From: Periplaneta americana
Lineage: Eukaryota; Arthropoda; Insecta; Blattodea; Blattidae
Assembly (NCBI RefSeq): GCF_040183065.1
Contig: NC_091117.1
Location: 106,513,501-106,577,500, forward strand
DNA length: 64,000 nt
Reading direction: 5' to 3'
The notes beneath the pieces are model-generated. The model was not told where the DNA came from and searched no databases. It was given only the letters and a program-made list of their open reading frames with translations. The translations under genes were made by a program, and so were the position numbers. This document shows, in pieces, positions 1 through 11,860 of this stretch. How positions within the stretch are numbered: the stretch's first letter is position 1; every line of letters starts with the position of its first letter.

Positions 1-283
1 TACTGTTAGTAAGACTTTATAAAAAGCGGAAAAATTCATAATCTTGAGTTTTACTGAGGTTTTAATGCTGAAAAAGTCTTTACATAACTTACTACAAGAA
101 AACAAAAACTATGAATATAATACTAACAAAATAAAAATGTTTTCACTAATTACGGAAGATACAAAATCTTGTAAGAGTTCAGAATAATAATTTAAAAACA
201 AATTTATGTACCTAATTTAGTTATAATGTTAACATCATGGTTATGAAAAGGCATTGCTTCTTTATGTACGAATTTTCAAGTAA
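1..283. other. A+T-rich sequence, nothing recognised
   Basis: No coding signal, tandem repeat or known repeat end is visible in this stretch. Confidence 0.5.
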
Positions 284-527
284 AATTGAAGGGTTCAGAG
301 CCGTAGTGGGCCAAGCGCCATTTATTAAAACTGGAGAAAGCAAGGGTTAAAGTTAGTGAATACCATAGTTTAATAAAGACTGACATATAATTTAGTTTTA
401 ATGTGCCTACTTTATATTACTTGCTATATGTTTCCATTGAATTACGGCAATAACTTCATTTTAAACCTTGTTTTCTACGGTTTTAGTAAATGGCGCTTGA
501 CCCACTATGGTTCTGAACCCTTCAATT
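284..527. mobile_element. MITE with about 40-bp terminal inverted repeats
   Basis: The left end (AATTGAAGGGTTCAGAGCCG onward) and the reverse complement of the right end match for about 40 bases with few differences, and both run into the shared word AAGCGCCATTTA. The element is about 244 bp. It has no coding capacity, and the 64-codon ORF inside it is incidental. Half of this MITE reappears inside the Helitron at 14210-17590 and in the Helitron fragment ending near 60975, so it also served as building material. The target duplication could not be resolved. Confidence 0.75.
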
Positions 528-997
528 ATGGGTTCCAAAATTTGCACCAGTTCTTACTCAACATTTGTCAGATTATGACTCTCATCTATTCGTAAAGAAA
601 CTGGTTACGACAAGGTTACCAGGCGTCCTCTTTTCCAGGGATAGTCCCCGAATTTTTCTTTTTATCCCTTGACAAAATTCGCAAATTTCATTCCACGAAT
701 GTTCACGATCTTAAAAATTTGGCCCCAAATATCCCAGAATTTTCACTATTAATTATTATAACTGTATGAACATGCAGTTGAATAGCTTGTCTCAGTGTCT
801 GAAGTGTTCTTTCACAAGATAAAGTATCTATGGAGTGTACTGTATAGCCTACTGCTGAGATCTTCTTCAGAGAGATAAAATTTTATATAGACAGTCCATT
901 ATTTTCCTTCAAATGTACAATAGATGGACTTGACCTGGTTGGAAATAATAAAATTTATGCGATGAAATTACTTCTTAAAGATATTATATGACATCAA
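528..997. other. A+T-rich spacer, nothing recognised
   Basis: No repeat boundary or coding signal was seen here. Confidence 0.4.
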
Positions 998-1100
998 AGA
1001 TGGAAGGATGGTAGGATGGAAGAGAAGGCCTTATGGCCTTAATCCTGTCAGATTAAATAAATTATTATAAAATTATAAAAAATTATAAAACAGCAAAGAG
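998..1100 (+). mobile_element. 3' end of a non-LTR retrotransposon (degenerate)
   Basis: The segment reads GAGAAGGCCTTATGGCCTTA followed by an ATTAAATAAATTATTATAAAA-type A-rich tail. This is the style of 3' UTR and tail seen in arthropod Jockey/CR1-type LINEs. No coding sequence remains upstream. Family assignment is from memory of similar ends and is tentative. Confidence 0.4.
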
Positions 1101-1252
1101 TAATTTAAAAAATGCTAGTCTTTGCTCAAAATGGAGAAAACATTTTTAATTGTTCTCTGAGAAAATTATTATCTACCTGTGCACAACTCCAGAAGTTTAT
1201 TAAACTATTTCTGTGTCTTCTTGGCTGTAATGCTTCCTTGCATCTTCAATTA

Positions 1253-1280
1253 TGTTTTTTTTTTTTTTTTTTTTTTTTTT
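1253..1280. repeat. poly(T) tract
   Basis: An uninterrupted run of more than 20 T. It could be the A-tail of a minus-strand retroelement, but no body was recognised beside it. Confidence 0.8.
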
Positions 1281-1376
1281 ACAATTCATATTTGGAAAGT
1301 CTGATACACACGCTTTATAGGATTAATCACAACATAAATTTCAATAACAGTCAGAAAACTTACATATTTATTGCAA

Positions 1377-1425
1377 ACTAGCTGCACTTGTTAGAAATAA
1401 ATATCATTGACTCAAATCTGTCATA
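1377..1425 (-). mobile_element. Helitron 3' end fragment
   Basis: ACTAGCTGCACTTGTTAG followed by AAATAAATATCATTGAC matches the reverse complement of the 3' end of the Helitron at 14210-17590 (AACGAGTGCAGCGG...CTAG), including the terminal CTAG. The hairpin region is partly deleted. Confidence 0.55.
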
Positions 1426-1574
1426 TTTTCAAACACAATTTCGTAATTACTTAGTGAATAATAGCTTATTATTAGTTGTAAGTCGTTTTCTTCTGAATTA
1501 TTTTCAAGTTGTATTTAAAAATTTGAATGTTACTGTTATTATCATGCAGTACTTTCTCAAGTATCGGTATATAT

Positions 1575-1860
1575 GTATTCAATGCCTACTCCTTCACTTT
1601 ACGGATAGGTGGTAGGATTGTGACCCATTTTCTAGTTGCACACCACTTCGGCGGGCCACGCTGTACATTATGTGTATCGATGGAGAGTTAAGTCGTGTAC
1701 TAGGGTGAGTGTACGTTCAGTGTTCGTGTAAGTGTAGTGTATGAAATGAGTGATGGTGATAAAGATTAGGAAGGTGGAAGAGGAAACCCGGTGCCGGCAT
1801 GTAGCCTAGTTTTGTCGAATAGCACTAAAAGGGCTGCCAGGCTTAACGTCCCCGTACTTC
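1575..1860 (-). repeat. SINE body, 5' tRNA head missing
   Basis: This shares long blocks with 9850-10133: the CACCACTTCGGCGGGCCACG word, the AACCCGGTGCCGGCA word and the TTGTCGAATAGCAC word, in the same order and spacing. The other copy keeps a tRNA-like promoter on the minus strand, so this is a head-less copy of the same SINE, read on the minus strand. Confidence 0.65.
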
Positions 1861-1910
1861 CTGAAGTTGTTCAGTAAATTCTACTTCTAAGATTGATACT
1901 ATATTAGGCC

Positions 1911-2107
1911 TAGCCTAGGGGTACATGAAAACCCTGGTGTACGAGACTCCCGTGAAGACACAACAAGGTCTTGTGGCACGAATTCACGTAGCAGCTGGAG
2001 CCATCCGAGATATGCCGGGAATCTTTCCAAGAGTTCGACATGACATACCCAGGCGATGCACAATATGTATCGAAGTTGGTGGCAGCCATTTGGAGCAACT
2101 TGTGTAA
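1911..2107 (+). pseudogene. C-terminal fragment of a DDE transposase (DUF4817/Tc1-like group)
   Basis: The open stretch reads MKTLVYETPV, then LVARIHVAAGAIRDMPGIF, then RRCTICIEVGGSHLEQLV before a stop. The pattern VYETPV, LVARI.VAAG, DMPGIF.RVR and RRC..CIE..G.H.E is, to my knowledge, the end of the DUF4817-associated insect transposases, one of which lies at 50946-51565. The catalytic core is absent. It abuts the SINE body upstream. It is a dead C-terminal remnant of about 60 residues with no start of its own. Confidence 0.65.
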
Positions 2108-3129
2108 TTGATTAAAATGCTGTTTACGTACAGTATTTCAATTTATCTTTTACTTCTTTCCTAGCTTTTGTGATCGGTACAGCCTATGTCCTCCTCCACA
2201 CTTCAGAGACGCTAGCACGTAAACAAAGCGATTCTGGACATGGGTTTATTCACAAAATATAATCACATGGTACCAATTTATCTATCACTGAGCCTTGTAA
2301 CATATATTTTTACACCTTGTATACACACGGCACATAATAATATTTCGTGAAGTACACAGTTTCATTACTTAATTACATTTTTGAGTGAGCCACGGTAATG
2401 TAGGCTATACTTATATCTTATTTGGTCCACATAGAATACTAATTTTATTGTTATTGAATTTTAATTTTTATGAAACTTCGATATGCTCCCAAACCAAGAA
2501 CGGTAAGATAAACTTACTTAAGTTATTGAAAATAACCTAAAAATTGTAATAAAGACCTTAATTACATAAAATGAATTAACTAAGCAAAATCAGTTCATTA
2601 CAATACATTTAGTTACTTTAGATTATATCTTTTGTACAATTATTTGCCTGTATATTATGCCACTTCTAAAAGAATTAAGGGAGTTCGAAATAACACAATT
2701 GAGAATATCCTTCTTAATTAATTCTAGAATTTATATATAACAGCAAAGCAACAATAAATACCAAAATATTGCAAACAAAAAAGTCATGTAACTTTTTGGT
2801 GAAATGAAATAAGTATATCGATTTATAATTAAATATCAGCGTTTTTATTAATTTTGTATGAAATATTAACTTAAGACACCATATTAATCGCGGTATGATA
2901 AAAGAATTATCCAAATCGGTCAAGTATCTCCTGAGATTACATCATACAAACACACACCGCTCTCTCTCTTTAATACTAATATTGATAAACATATCATCAT
3001 ATCCATATAATAGGTTCCAAAGATATCCATATAAAAATAGTGTTAATTTAATATCTTCCGTTTGTTGTGCAAGACTGCCTTAAATAAACACAGACATTTG
3101 TTTTCACTTCATTGTATTATTCTGACAGA
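2108..3129. other. A+T-rich, nothing recognised
   Basis: There are no convincing coding signals. The short ORFs on both strands have low-complexity composition and no recognisable motif. Confidence 0.4.
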
Positions 3130-3598
3130 AGCGGCACTGATATAAAACGCAGTGTTATATTAAAATTCCTATATCTCGTTAAATATTGACCCTATATAAA
3201 TTTTGTATAGAATAAAACTTGCAGAAATCATTTTTACAACAAATGTAATATAGGCCTAATATTCCTCTAAAAATCAATAATAACCTGTATATTTCGATTT
3301 TTTTTTTACTTCAGGCCACCTTATAACTCTCTTTTTAAAGAAAGTATTTTAAATGCCATATAGGCCTATCCTAAATTCTAAATGGGCCCCAACTTAATTT
3401 ATATATCAATTTTCATAGAAATCGATTTAGCCATTATAGTGTGAAAAGGTAACAAACATCCGGACAAACAGACAGACAGACAGACAGACATACAAATAAA
3501 AATGTCAAAAATACGATTTTTGGTTTCAGGATAGTTAATGATATATGTTAACACCAATTATTTTCGAAAAAACGAAAATTACCAGAAATTTATTATTC
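3130..3598 (-). mobile_element. Diverged Helitron 5' half
   Basis: The minus strand matches the 5' module of the Helitron at 14210. Shared features are AATTTCTGGTAATTTTCG near the end, the GTCTGTCTGTCTG run (plus-strand CAGACAGACAGACAG at 3468-3488), the GGTAACAAACAT word and the block AAATCGAAATATC. Divergence is clearly higher than among the other copies, so this is an old insertion. Confidence 0.7.
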
Positions 3599-3665
3599 CA
3601 TACCCGTGCCATTCGGTGCACTTGTTAGAAATAAATATTATTGACTTAAAAATAAATACAGTTTT
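3599..3665 (-). mobile_element. Helitron 3' end abutting the 5' half at 3598
   Basis: TACCCGTGCCATTCGGTGCA followed by CTTGTTAGAAATAAATA is the reverse complement of the family's 3' end. On the minus strand a 3' end is therefore joined almost directly to a 5' end, a head-to-tail arrangement. Confidence 0.6.
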
Positions 3666-4721
3666 GTAATTACTGTGTAGACACCCGTACAGTGGAAGAC
3701 CTTCATCTGCTGCACCAGCTGACTCTGTAATATTTTAAGAGTGGAATTAATTCTTAAGATAATTAATTCTGGAGAAAGATGATGTTTTATCATAAATGTG
3801 TGGACACTTCAAAGTCAGCAGCTGTAACAGTATTGTATTTTCTAACGTGCTATTAATCCAAACTCATTTTTAACAAAAAGAAAGTAAAGCTGCAATAAAA
3901 AAGAGAGAGAAAAAACCAAGCAAATAGTTCTATTCTAAATAGAGTGTAGTCAGTTTCTGTTTTATCTTATGAAAAGATATTTTTCAGTTTTTCTGTACAC
4001 AAGAAATCATTCACAAGTTTCCTTACAGTAAAATTGAAATACAACTTAACATAATGTGGCCTAATCTGATTACAAACCCATTGCAGAGAAATCTCAAAAT
4101 AAATTCTTCAGTTCAGTGTATTTTCTATTTTTAGGCCTACATTTATAAATTTCAAATTCCCACTCAAATCCCACATAATATTATAATACAATGATGTTTA
4201 CTTTTTATGACATCCATTTCTAGTGACCATTTCATCATTATGTACAATTTATATTTTAACATTTTTTTTGCATCTAATTTATCTACTGCTTGCTACAGAT
4301 TTCATATAGTATGTGTGTTAGTTTTATTTTCAACATGTTGGCTGAAAATGTGTTTACATGTTACAGCTATTTCAGATTGGAAAAGTAAGCATCATATGTA
4401 GAATGTGAAATAACGTTTTGTAGTATAAATCAAATTACCTGGAGATATTGTTGGGATGTCCAGTTTCACTTCAAAAACTAAAGAATTGCACTGTGAACCT
4501 GAATGGTACTGTAAATAAAAAAGAAATAATAGTATTATAATGTAATACCGACATTAAATTAAATTTGTATAACAATTTTCAAGAATCTAATATTTTTTTT
4601 TATCTCTAAAGCTCATCATCTCCTTCTTCTGACTCTTAATTCCTTACACACTAACCTCATTCGTGTTATTAGCTGCACTGGTATCAGTGGAACTTGGTTT
4701 AGTTACTTACTTCGGCTGTAA
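3666..4721. other. A+T-rich, nothing recognised
   Basis: No repeat family or coding domain was recognised. Confidence 0.4.
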
Positions 4722-4759
4722 CAAAAGTAAGTAAATAAATAAATGAGTGAATGAATGAA

Positions 4760-4838
<79 letters not shown>

Positions 4839-4839
4839 A
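4722..4839. repeat. (AAAT)n microsatellite
   Basis: Tandem AAAT units, with a short AATG/AGTG-variant start, run for about 115 bp. Confidence 0.95.
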
Positions 4840-6394
4840 AAGAATTCAAACTTGTGTTATACAATTTCCTCTGCTTATTATTTAATAATTGTATAACTTA
4901 ACATATAAATGAACTTATGCATTGAATATGAATCAAAATCACTGAGAAATCACTCAATTGATAGGAGAATTAAATCACTTACCTTGGATAAGTTTGGATT
5001 TGGTTTTGCTTCAGTTGGAGGGGCTCCAATTGTTTGTAGCCTGCATTGTTTCTCTGCAGCAGCAATTTTATTTGTGTTCTTTTCCAAGAATTCAAATTTG
5101 CTTCTCAGCTGTTTTCAGGTCTTTGTATTTGTGCTGATGTTACTATATTCTTCCAATGCTTCATTCTATAATACTAAAAAGGAAGTAAAACTAGGTTAAT
5201 TTCATATGCAATCTACAACATTAGGAAATATACTGTATTTCTCTTTTTCCCTTATCTAAGTTTCTATACCTAAATAAGCAAAAGCTTTTAATGGATGATT
5301 GTCAGTACAATATCAAACATATGACTATACTGTACATAGAAACTTTGGAAAAAAAACTTAATATCTGCTGTTTCTGTGTTATTTTACGAGGTGTTGAATG
5401 TGCATTACAAACAGATAGGCCTATTGCATTTTAGTGGAAACGTCTCTCCACCTCATGCTGTTCTTTTAAAAAATAACGTTAGGCCCTATCTGTGATCGAA
5501 TGGTATTATGGGCCTAATACAAAATATCCACCCACTTATTAACAGTAAAATACGTAGGCCTAACATACTGAAATATTGATAATTTGCTAGGAACAATGTA
5601 CCTTGCTGTACTAATGTTGGTTAGAAATCCCAGGCCAAAGACATCATTCATTATTATCAGTATCAATGAACTTTTCTTTTTTAAACGAGTTATTGTGCCT
5701 TCGACCCATGATTTGCAGCCGTGAAGTACACTATTTCTAAAAAATTACCGAAATAGGCCCTATTCACTAATAATGTAGGCTATACAACAAACTGAAAGCA
5801 CAATTAATATTAATTACAATACAAAAATAATTGCCACCTACACTTCTTGTGCAGTTACACGTGAATAAAACAATGATTATGGAGAAAAACGCACTTTTGC
5901 TGGAACCCGCACCCGTCCTGTTTAGGCCTATTAATTAAAACCAAAATACTATCATATGGTAGGAATCATTACTATTCGAAAAGAAACATAACCTTTAAAA
6001 TCTTACCTTTTGCTTCCATGTAAAGTTTCTTCATACAGTATATGTAATTTTCTGTTCTTCACTCTGTTATTTTTTGGCTGGAGCTTCAGTATTATAATAA
6101 ATAATAACAATAATGCTTACAATAAAACCTCAAAATAAATAGTACCATATAAACACGGAACATAAACATGAAATACGCGGGGAAAGGTATACCAACGCAA
6201 TAAATTTCACTACATTTTCAGTAACTTCATTGCCAACGTAATAAAAATGTTACTATATCTTCCGGATAAGAATCCTGCAGTTAAAATCCGCTGGTAGTAC
6301 AGAACAAAATATTTAACTTCCAGATTGCTAAACTGGAGTATACGAATCTGGAGCTTTAACAGGCGATCGTAGTACAGGCCCTTAGTGAATAATA
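4840..6394. other. A+T-rich, nothing recognised
   Basis: Several TAGGCCTA octamers occur here. The 96-codon ORF at 4909 has no recognisable motif and is not supported as a gene. Confidence 0.4.
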
Positions 6395-6965
6395 GTTTTT
6401 TGGGAGGAAATTAAAAGCAGAATAAATATGGGAAATGCCTCTTGTTATTCGGTTGAGAAGATTTTACCATCCAGTCTGCTCTCAAAAAAGCTGGAAGTTA
6501 GGATTTATAAAAACAGTTATATTACCGGTTGTCCTCTATGGTTGTGAAACTTGGATTCTCACTTTGAGAGAGGAACAGAAGTTAAAGGTTTTCGAGAATA
6601 AAGTGCTTAGAAAAATATTTGGGGCTAAGAGGGATGAAGTTACAGGAGAATGGAGAAAGTTACACAATGCATAACTGTACGCATTGTATTCTTCACCTAA
6701 CATAATTAGGAACATTAAATCCAGACGTTTGAGATGGGCAGGGCTTGTAGCACGTATGGGTGAATCTAGAAATGCATATAGTTGGAAGATCTGAGGGGAA
6801 AAGACCTTTGGGGAGGCCAGGGCGTAGATGGTAGGATAATATTAAAATAGATTTGAGGGAGTTGGGATATGATGATAGAGACTAGATTAATCTTACTCAG
6901 GATAGGGACCGATGGCGGGCTTTTGTGTGGGGGGCAATGAACCTTCGAGTTCCTTAAAAGCCACT
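6395..6965 (+). pseudogene. LINE ORF2 C-terminal fragment (APE-type non-LTR)
   Basis: Reading with frameshifts gives ILPVVLYGCETWILTLREEQ, then VFENKVLRKIFGAKRDEVTG, then RRLRWAGLVARMGESRNA and GKRPLGRPGRRW, ending near NLRVP. This is the region after the reverse-transcriptase core that ends many arthropod LINE ORF2 proteins. The same domain appears on the minus strand at 39699-40632, which ends at the equivalent NLRVP stop. The reverse-transcriptase catalytic motifs lie upstream and are missing, so this copy is 5' truncated. I lean towards an RTE-related clade with low certainty. Confidence 0.75.
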
Positions 6966-7756
6966 TATAAGTAATATAAAAGAAAGGTGTAGGGTTGCAG
7001 TTTACTTGAGGGCAGTGTTGCAAAAGCTAAGAATAATGGAAACTAAGAAAACCTGTGCGAAGTAACCGGGCTTGGAAATCGAACACTCGAGTTACAGAAT
7101 CCTCAGCAGACAACATCATGTGGCTAGGACGCTACATAAAAAAGATGACTATCAAGTCCTAGCAAGGATTCGAAATCACACCCATATTCATCTCTGTTTT
7201 GTAATATCTTGTCTTTGCCTGCTATTTCCTGTCGTTTGAGACCAACAGCGTAATTCTTGTCTCCTCATTGCTACTTCCATGCTGTTTCCGAAGTAATCTG
7301 GTCTCCATTGAGTTTGTCCATGCAGTATTTTATAGGTTGTAATTCAGGGCCATCAACAGCTTCAAGGATTATTGCTCTTCCAGAGGTCAAACCCATCGCT
7401 CTCAGTGAAGAGCTGTCAGCAGCTGAAGATTATGCAAGTACGTGTCGTGATTTTCGGTCCATTGTCCTGGGTTGTAGCCTATTGCAGGGGAAGTATGGGA
7501 GAAGTTCACGCGCAATTTGCTCATTTATATGCGTTCTTTGCCCTAACTGCAGTTTTAATTTGGCCTAGAAATAGTCGGCAATGTTTTTCCTGCAGCCCTC
7601 CAAACCATGGACAGGTCTTTTACGATCTGGAATTTGTACGACACTCTCCTCTAGGAGGCGATAACAATTCCATGAAATGTAAACGAGTAATGTTTCAAGT
7701 GTGCAAATCAATAATATTACCTACACACACTTTATCATTAACTCACTGTGTACATT
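6966..7756. other. Spacer, nothing firmly recognised
   Basis: A weak tRNA-B-box-like word (AATCGAACACT) near 7077 hints at a degraded minus-strand SINE. The ORFs here have no motif. Confidence 0.3.
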
Positions 7757-7822
7757 CACCACCACCACCACCACCACCACCACCACCACCACCACCACCA
7801 CCACCACCACCACCACCACCAC
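7757..7822. repeat. (CAC)n microsatellite
   Basis: About 22 uninterrupted CAC/ACC units. They create a spurious poly-proline stretch in one frame. Confidence 0.95.
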
Positions 7823-8125
7823 TTGAGCGGCAACAAAACGTGTTTTAGGACTACTTCTTAGTCCTGTCCTACGAAACTCAAATCTCCTGTTCTCTCCATC
7901 TCTTTCGGCTTCTCCGTGATCTCGTCGCCTGTCAGATCTTTAATTTAGAACAATGTTTTGTAGTCGGTCATCGTTAACTCTGTCAACATGTAGAAACCGA
8001 TAAAATTGCACTAATCTGAGCCAGATTAGTACGGAGATAAGTTAATTGAGCAACTTTTCTTCTGAAAAATGCCAGGTAATTGAAAATAATACTTTATATT
8101 GATTGATATCAGTAAAAATAATCAT

Positions 8126-8835
8126 TCGACACTGACTTATTTACTTATTATTTATTTATTTTAGTTACTTATTTACTTATTTATTTACTTAGGCCCTAGT
8201 TACTTTCTTATTTATTTTTTACTGATATATCAATCAATCATTCAATCAATCAACCAATCAATCAATCAATCTTTATTAACTGAAGAATCTCAAGTTAAAG
8301 GCCATCAATTTCGTCAAAATACAGTAGGCCTACGTAAGACCACAACAAAAGAATACAAAAATTTCAAATACGTTCATTAAAGGTAGTGGCAGTGGATATT
8401 AAAAATGCATCAATAGGCGCTACAGAAAGGATTATTTGCTCATTCCTTTATAAATTTTCTTAATTTATTTCTTTAATTATTTGCTTATTTTTAACTAATT
8501 TACTTATTTCTTCACTTACTTTTTACTTATTTGTGTACATACTTTTTACTTGTTTACTTATTTCTGTACTTACTGATTCATTTCTGCACTTATTTATTTC
8601 TTTACCTCCTTACTTATTTCATTACTTGTTTATTTACTTCTTTACTTATTTACTTTTTCGTTATCTATTTATTGCCTTATTTACTTATTTTTTTACTTAT
8701 TTATTTATTTCATTACTTGTCTATTTTCTTATGTATTTATTTACTTAAATCCTATTTTAATCGTTACTTATATATTTTTCCACTTATTTACTTATGTGTT
8801 TATGTATTATTTTATTTATTTAATGGAGTAGCAAT
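8126..8835. repeat. Degenerate (TTTA/TTAC)n low-complexity tract, with (TCAA)n at 8231-8270
   Basis: There are two long blocks of TTTA, TTAC and CTTA tetramers (8126-8230 and 8440-8830) with a TCAA run and some non-repetitive sequence between them. The 110- and 71-codon ORFs here are repeated Tyr-Leu-Phe and are artefacts of the repeat. Confidence 0.8.
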
Positions 8836-9847
8836 GAGAATTCTACGTGAGAAACTTCCCTGAGATTGAGAAATTTAAAAGTATGTATCTGGGTTGTTTC
8901 TGTGAGCCGGAGAGAAATATTTCGAGTACCATGACGACGTTGAGACAGATATTGTCGGGATAGTTCCGTTCCTCAATAATTCCATCAATTCTCCCTCATT
9001 ACCTGACAGACGAAGAAGGAAGAATTCTTCCTGTAATTATTATTGGGATTATTGTAACACGCTTGTTGCGTGGTGATGAATTAAGAGGGCGCTGTAACAC
9101 TGTAGCGTTCCCATGGCCGCGTGCGTGGGATCGCTGGCTGCAGAACCACTTGTCAAGGGCCACATTATACCTGGCTGTGATACTTTATGTGTGTGTCGCG
9201 CCGTGGAGGGGAAAGGCAGGCTAAGTAACGAGTGTTAGAATAAATACCGCGCTGCGGGGAGTCCCCTACACCTTCGCGGTGATGGATTGCTCCTCTCGAA
9301 AGCAAGCAACTGGCATCACACCTAATGGGAGTTATGTCGTCGATACGGAGATTAATTCTGTGTTTGAGCGATAGTTACAAGCTTGCGTACAGCATCTGGC
9401 CTTGAACCCGGTGCGTACAACTTCAATTCTCTTATGGACGGCTCCTGTTTGCGTCTAAGAGACGAAGCAAATCAGGAGCATCTGCAGTAATAAACTCCGG
9501 ACTTTTCACACCAGAGAAAAGAGTCGGGGTTTCGATCTCGATTGTGTTCGTAAAATGAAACGTCTATCGGATGTTTTCTTTCTTCCCAAGAACTTGGGTT
9601 TTACCCACCTCCCTACATAATTGTTTCCACATCATCGTCTCACAAATTCTGAATAGTGTAGTGTTAATACAATCAAACTTCTGTACGTCGAAGTGTTTTC
9701 GGATATGTAGGTCTATAATGCTTCGAGTTACCGAAAATTAGAGTGTAATGAACTGCTGCTATGTCCTGATGAATTCTGGGTTTGGCCTAATCTGGCCCCG
9801 AATTCCAGGATATCGCTCCCGGGATTTCAGACTTTTGTAAATTATGT
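8836..9847. other. Less A+T-rich, non-repetitive-looking sequence without an ORF
   Basis: This stretch looks compositionally different from its surroundings, with more CpG and few homopolymers, and no repeat end was recognised. It contains an imperfect hairpin at 9441-9479. It could be old unique sequence or regulatory DNA, and nothing in it proves either. Confidence 0.35.
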
Positions 9848-10267
9848 GTTGTGTGTGTATCCAATGCCTACCCACTTCACTTGCGTGATTCGAGTTCCGA
9901 ATATATACCTATATATATAGGTCTGTGATCCATATTCAAGCTACACGCCACTTCGGCGGGCCACGCTATGCATGATGTGTATCTCTATAGAGTTATGTCG
10001 TTTACTAGGGTGGGTATATGTGTAAGTGTTCATGTGAATGTAGTGTAGAGAATGGGTGAGAATGATGGTGATGAGGAAGGGACAAGGGGAAACCCGGTAC
10101 CGGCACGTACTCTACTCTTGTCGAATAGCACCAACTTCTAATTATTAGATTGTGCACCGCCAGCTCTCCTAGTCCCGAGGTAGAAATTTTACACGAAAAT
10201 CTCTGAGCCCGTCGGGAATCGAACCCGGATCGACTAGTCTGGAGGCAGACGCGCTACCACAGAGCTA
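9848..10267 (-). mobile_element. tRNA-derived SINE
   Basis: Read on the minus strand from 10267, the head is tRNA-like: TAGCTCTGTGGTAGCGCG (A box) and GGGTTCGATTCCCG (B box), the internal RNA polymerase III promoter. The body follows, sharing the CGGCGGGCCACG and CGAATAGCAC blocks with the copy at 1575-1860. The head is too embedded and too decayed downstream to be a real tRNA gene. Confidence 0.8.
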
Positions 10268-10583
10268 ACTTTTTTAAACTAAAAATATAATTTATATTAT
10301 ACGATATTTAAATTTGATATTATTTTTCAGTAGGCCTAACTAAAACAAATTCTTTCATGTCGCTTTTCAGGAAGTTTCCTTGAAGGTTGTGGAGAACCGG
10401 TCGATTGAAAATTAAAACCATCTGAATTTTCAGTCTTGGTTGTTAGAGTTAAGAAGTCGGTTTTGCTGTGTTTTATTGTTGTAGTTTTCAGTGTTAGTTT
10501 TGTTTACAAATGTATTTAATAATTTTGTTTACTAAAATATTTATAGCATTTTGGTACAGTAAATATAAATATTTCATTGTACG
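10268..10583. other. A+T-rich spacer
   Basis: This may be the 5' flank of the hAT-like fragment that follows. No element end was identified. Confidence 0.3.
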
Positions 10584-10769
10584 ATGGCTAAACAAGAAAC
10601 ATTGTTTACTTTTCTTAAAAAGAAAAGACGTATCGAGGAGTCAATGGAAAGTGCACCTGTTGCATGTAATGGTGAAAATTCTCAATTGGCTTTAGGTGAA
10701 AGTGAAATCTGTGAACCAATAGTTCAATCTTGTTACCTTCATCTGGTGCTGTTAGTGATGAGTCAATGA
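10584..10769 (+). pseudogene. Possible N-terminus of a ZMYM/TTF-type hAT transposase
   Basis: The ORF starts MAKQETLFTFLKKKRRIEES. A short basic start of the form M.K..TL..FL.KK is common at the N-terminus of TTF-zinc-finger/DUF4371 hAT proteins. Reading continues after one frameshift with SSGAVSDESMNKRLD, then decays. No zinc finger, DDE core or dimerisation region follows. The assignment rests on this short segment only. Confidence 0.35.
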
Positions 10770-11309
10770 ATAAACGGTTGGACGCGAAATCAAATATAAT
10801 AAAGATGGGAAAATAAATATGATTGGTTGTATTTTAATCGTTCTCGGGGTGGTGTATTTTCAGAAATGTTCGAAACGAATTAAAAAAATTACATTGAAGT
10901 TCTCCAAATCATATGTGTCCTTTCAAAACCATAAGAGTTACTGAAAGACACATACGGCTAATTTAAACGGTGAGTAATTACTACTTCTAGGCCTACTAAA
11001 TTTAGACCGATTAGGTATAAAGAACATTTAACATCGGCTTTATGGGACAATTTTATATAGAAGAATAGTTCATATTCACCATATTTTACATGAAAATATT
11101 AACATTTTTAAGTTAATGCACACACTAACATTTGGTACTATTTAAAACAAACGCATGAAAGTTTTACTTCTTTAATTGATCTCAATTTTCTGTTTTACTT
11201 TCTACTTAGACTGTTTTGTTGTTACGTAAGAAAGACATGAATTATAGTTTATTTTGCTTCCGTTGAACCGCCCCCCTCCATATAGTATAAATCTCTAGAT
11301 AAGTTTAAT

Positions 11310-11860
11310 AGAGGAGCAAACGCAGCGGAGACGGGTCGAAACGTTTATGCTGTGTACGGAGAGAATGTCATCGGAGAAATCACTGCAAGGAAATGGTTCT
11401 GTCGTTTCAACACACAACACCCGTACAAAAGTTAGTGTCCATCCACAGAAGATGTTATGAGTCTGGTGGGATGAAGAAGGCATCGTGCACTACGAATTGC
11501 TTAGAGACATAGCCAACAACTCAGACGCCTTGCGGCCACAATTGAAGAAAAACGACCGGGAAGACTGCATCAAGTGCTGCTGCAACACGATAATGCATGC
11601 CCGCATTACGCTAACATGATGAAAGGAGCTATTCAGTCCATATTCTATCCATCTTGCGCCCTCAGATTTTCACCTTTTCCATACTCTATCCAATAATCTT
11701 CAAGTGAACTGCTGTGATAACGAAGATGCTTTACAAACTTGGCTTGACGACTTCTTTAACTTCAAACCAGCAGATTTCTTCACACGCGAAATTGGAAAAC
11801 TACCTTTCCCTTAGCAGAGAATCATAGACAATGCAGGAGAAAATATTACGGATTAATTTT
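11310..11860 (+). pseudogene. Mariner transposase pseudogene
   Basis: With several frameshifts and stops, the plus strand gives GENVIGEITARKWFCRFN, SVHPQKM.WVWWDEEGIVHY, TIEEKRPGRLHQVLLQHDNA, and a tail with ALQTWLDDFFNFKPADFFT. WWD.EG..HYELL, LLQHDNA.PH (second catalytic Asp) and the F..KP.DFF tail are mariner landmarks. The N-terminal HTH and the first Asp region are reduced or lost. No TIRs were identified, so the element's ends are unknown. Confidence 0.75.

Noticed and set aside
7372-7848. 158-codon ORF with a poly-proline stretch
   Set aside because: The proline run is the (CAC)n microsatellite. The rest has no motif, and another frame is also open upstream.
8531-8863. 110-codon Tyr/Leu/Phe-rich membrane-like ORF
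   Set aside because: It arises from (TTTA/TTAC)n low-complexity DNA, and a second frame is equally open.
10205-10267. tRNA gene on the minus strand
   Set aside because: A and B boxes are good, but the sequence runs on into a repeated SINE body and the acceptor stem does not close.
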